6,083 bases of DNA from positions 1 through 6,083 of the forward strand of contig JBFKAV010000183.1 in the NCBI GenBank assembly GCA_041621405.1, in the 5' to 3' direction. The notes under the pieces are model-generated. The model saw only the letters and a program-made list of their open reading frames with translations, searched no databases and was not told where the DNA came from. Within the stretch, counting starts at the first letter, position 1. Every line of letters begins with the position of its first letter. Position numbers and translations under genes: made by a program. This document shows, in pieces, positions 5,666 through 6,083 of this stretch. Source of the stretch: JBFKAV01 sp041621405 (GTDB lineage Bacteria; Pseudomonadota; Alphaproteobacteria; Rhodobacterales; Rhodobacteraceae).

Positions 5666-6083
5666 AGGGCGACCTCCTCCACGTCGTCACCGCGAACGAC
5701 ATCTCCGCCCTGCGGCGCAGAGGCGGGCGCGCGCTGATCTGGGGCTCGTTCGCCCTTCTCGCGCTCGTCGCCCTGCTGCAGATCCTGAATGCTGCCGATG
5801 CGATCGACCTCGGCATCCGGTCCTGGCGGCCGACGCTCTATGCCTACGCCTTCTGGGGTACCTGCCTCTGCATCGGCCAGGTCATGCTCAAGGGCGAGCA
5901 GGGCAAGCGGCTGGTCTTCGTCCTGCCCGCCGCCTTGTTCACCGTCGCAATGGTGGTCTTCCCGCTGATCTTCGGGCTGACAATCGCCTTCACCGACTGG
6001 AACCTCGCCTCGCTCTCGGGGCGGAAGTTCAACGGCTGGGACAACCTCCGCCAGATGTGGACCGACCCGTTCTACTGGAACGC
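5656..6083 (+). CDS. MalF-type sugar ABC transporter permease, N-terminal part (runs off right edge)
   Basis: The first 142 residues of an inner-membrane permease subunit. Hydrophobic segments lie near 25-44, 61-77 and 86-112. The third, with its flanks (RLVFVLPAALFTVAMVVFPL, then FGLTIAFTDWNL), is the canonical first helix of CUT1 permeases, followed by the typical F-x-G-x-x-N-like loop (FNGWDNLRQMW) and the DPFYWNA segment that precedes the next helix. The two segments before it are an N-terminal extension, recalling the 8-helix MalF of Escherichia coli rather than the common 6-helix form. The conserved EAA loop that meets the ATPase is beyond the window. ATG at 5656 is the only plausible start: the same frame has a stop at 5644-5646, and no other in-frame ATG or GTG occurs before codon 77. 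No Shine-Dalgarno is visible. It probably works with the binding protein at 1319 and the ATPase at 85; a MalG-type partner is expected just downstream. Confidence 0.9.
   Translation, partial: MATEGDLLHVVTANDISALRRRGGRALIWGSFALLALVALLQILNAADAIDLGIRSWRPTLYAYAFWGTCLCIGQVMLKGEQGKRLVFVLPAALFTVAMVVFPLIFGLTIAFTDWNLASLSGRKFNGWDNLRQMWTDPFYWN

Noticed and set aside
5498..5737. Small plus-strand frame spanning the VTT end and permease start
   Set aside because: Out-of-frame, low-complexity translation; the permease frame from 5656 has unmistakable MalF-type features.

Overview
The window is very GC-rich, densely coded DNA with strong G/C preference at third codon positions. The gene types (a Tat-exported family 1 sugar-binding protein, a MalK/UgpC-type ATPase, a LysR regulator, a TVP38/VTT membrane protein) and the style of the binding-protein N-terminus suggest an alphaproteobacterium, most likely Rhodobacterales-like. 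This is an inference from sequence style; there is no rRNA or other marker gene here. No mobile-element genes, tRNAs or CRISPR arrays were seen.

Layout. (1) Positions 1-1128, minus strand: a MalK/UgpC-type ABC transporter ATPase, followed with a 4-bp GTGA overlap by the first 29 codons of an SGNH/GDSL hydrolase that runs off the left edge. (2) 1129-1318: a divergent control region with a perfect 12-bp palindrome (CTAACATGTTAG) inside a candidate minus-strand promoter and next to a TTGACA box facing the other way. (3) 1319-2950, plus: a 543-residue solute-binding protein with a twin-arginine signal. (4) 2958-2987: a strong GC hairpin between convergent genes. (5) 2987-3880, minus: a LysR-type regulator. 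(6) 3881-4024: a divergent control region with short dyads. (7) 4025-4897 and 4894-5646, plus: a class I SAM methyltransferase and a TVP38/TMEM64 (VTT/DedA-type) membrane protein, overlapping by 4 bp. (8) 5656 to the right edge, plus: the N-terminal 142 residues of a MalF-type sugar permease with two extra N-terminal membrane segments.

How it fits together. ATPase, binding protein and permease look like parts of one carbohydrate (CUT1-type) importer, with the SGNH hydrolase a likely partner that de-esterifies the imported compound. The striking point is that a LysR-methyltransferase-VTT module sits between the binding protein and the permease, which are normally adjacent. Because the binding protein is followed by a hairpin and an opposing gene, the permease would be transcribed with the methyltransferase and VTT genes or from a promoter of its own. 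The permease start codon lies inside an unusual 9-bp inverted repeat with no visible Shine-Dalgarno sequence. This junction and the palindromic operator are the best candidates for undescribed regulation. All the proteins belong to known families, and I do not see a wholly new system.
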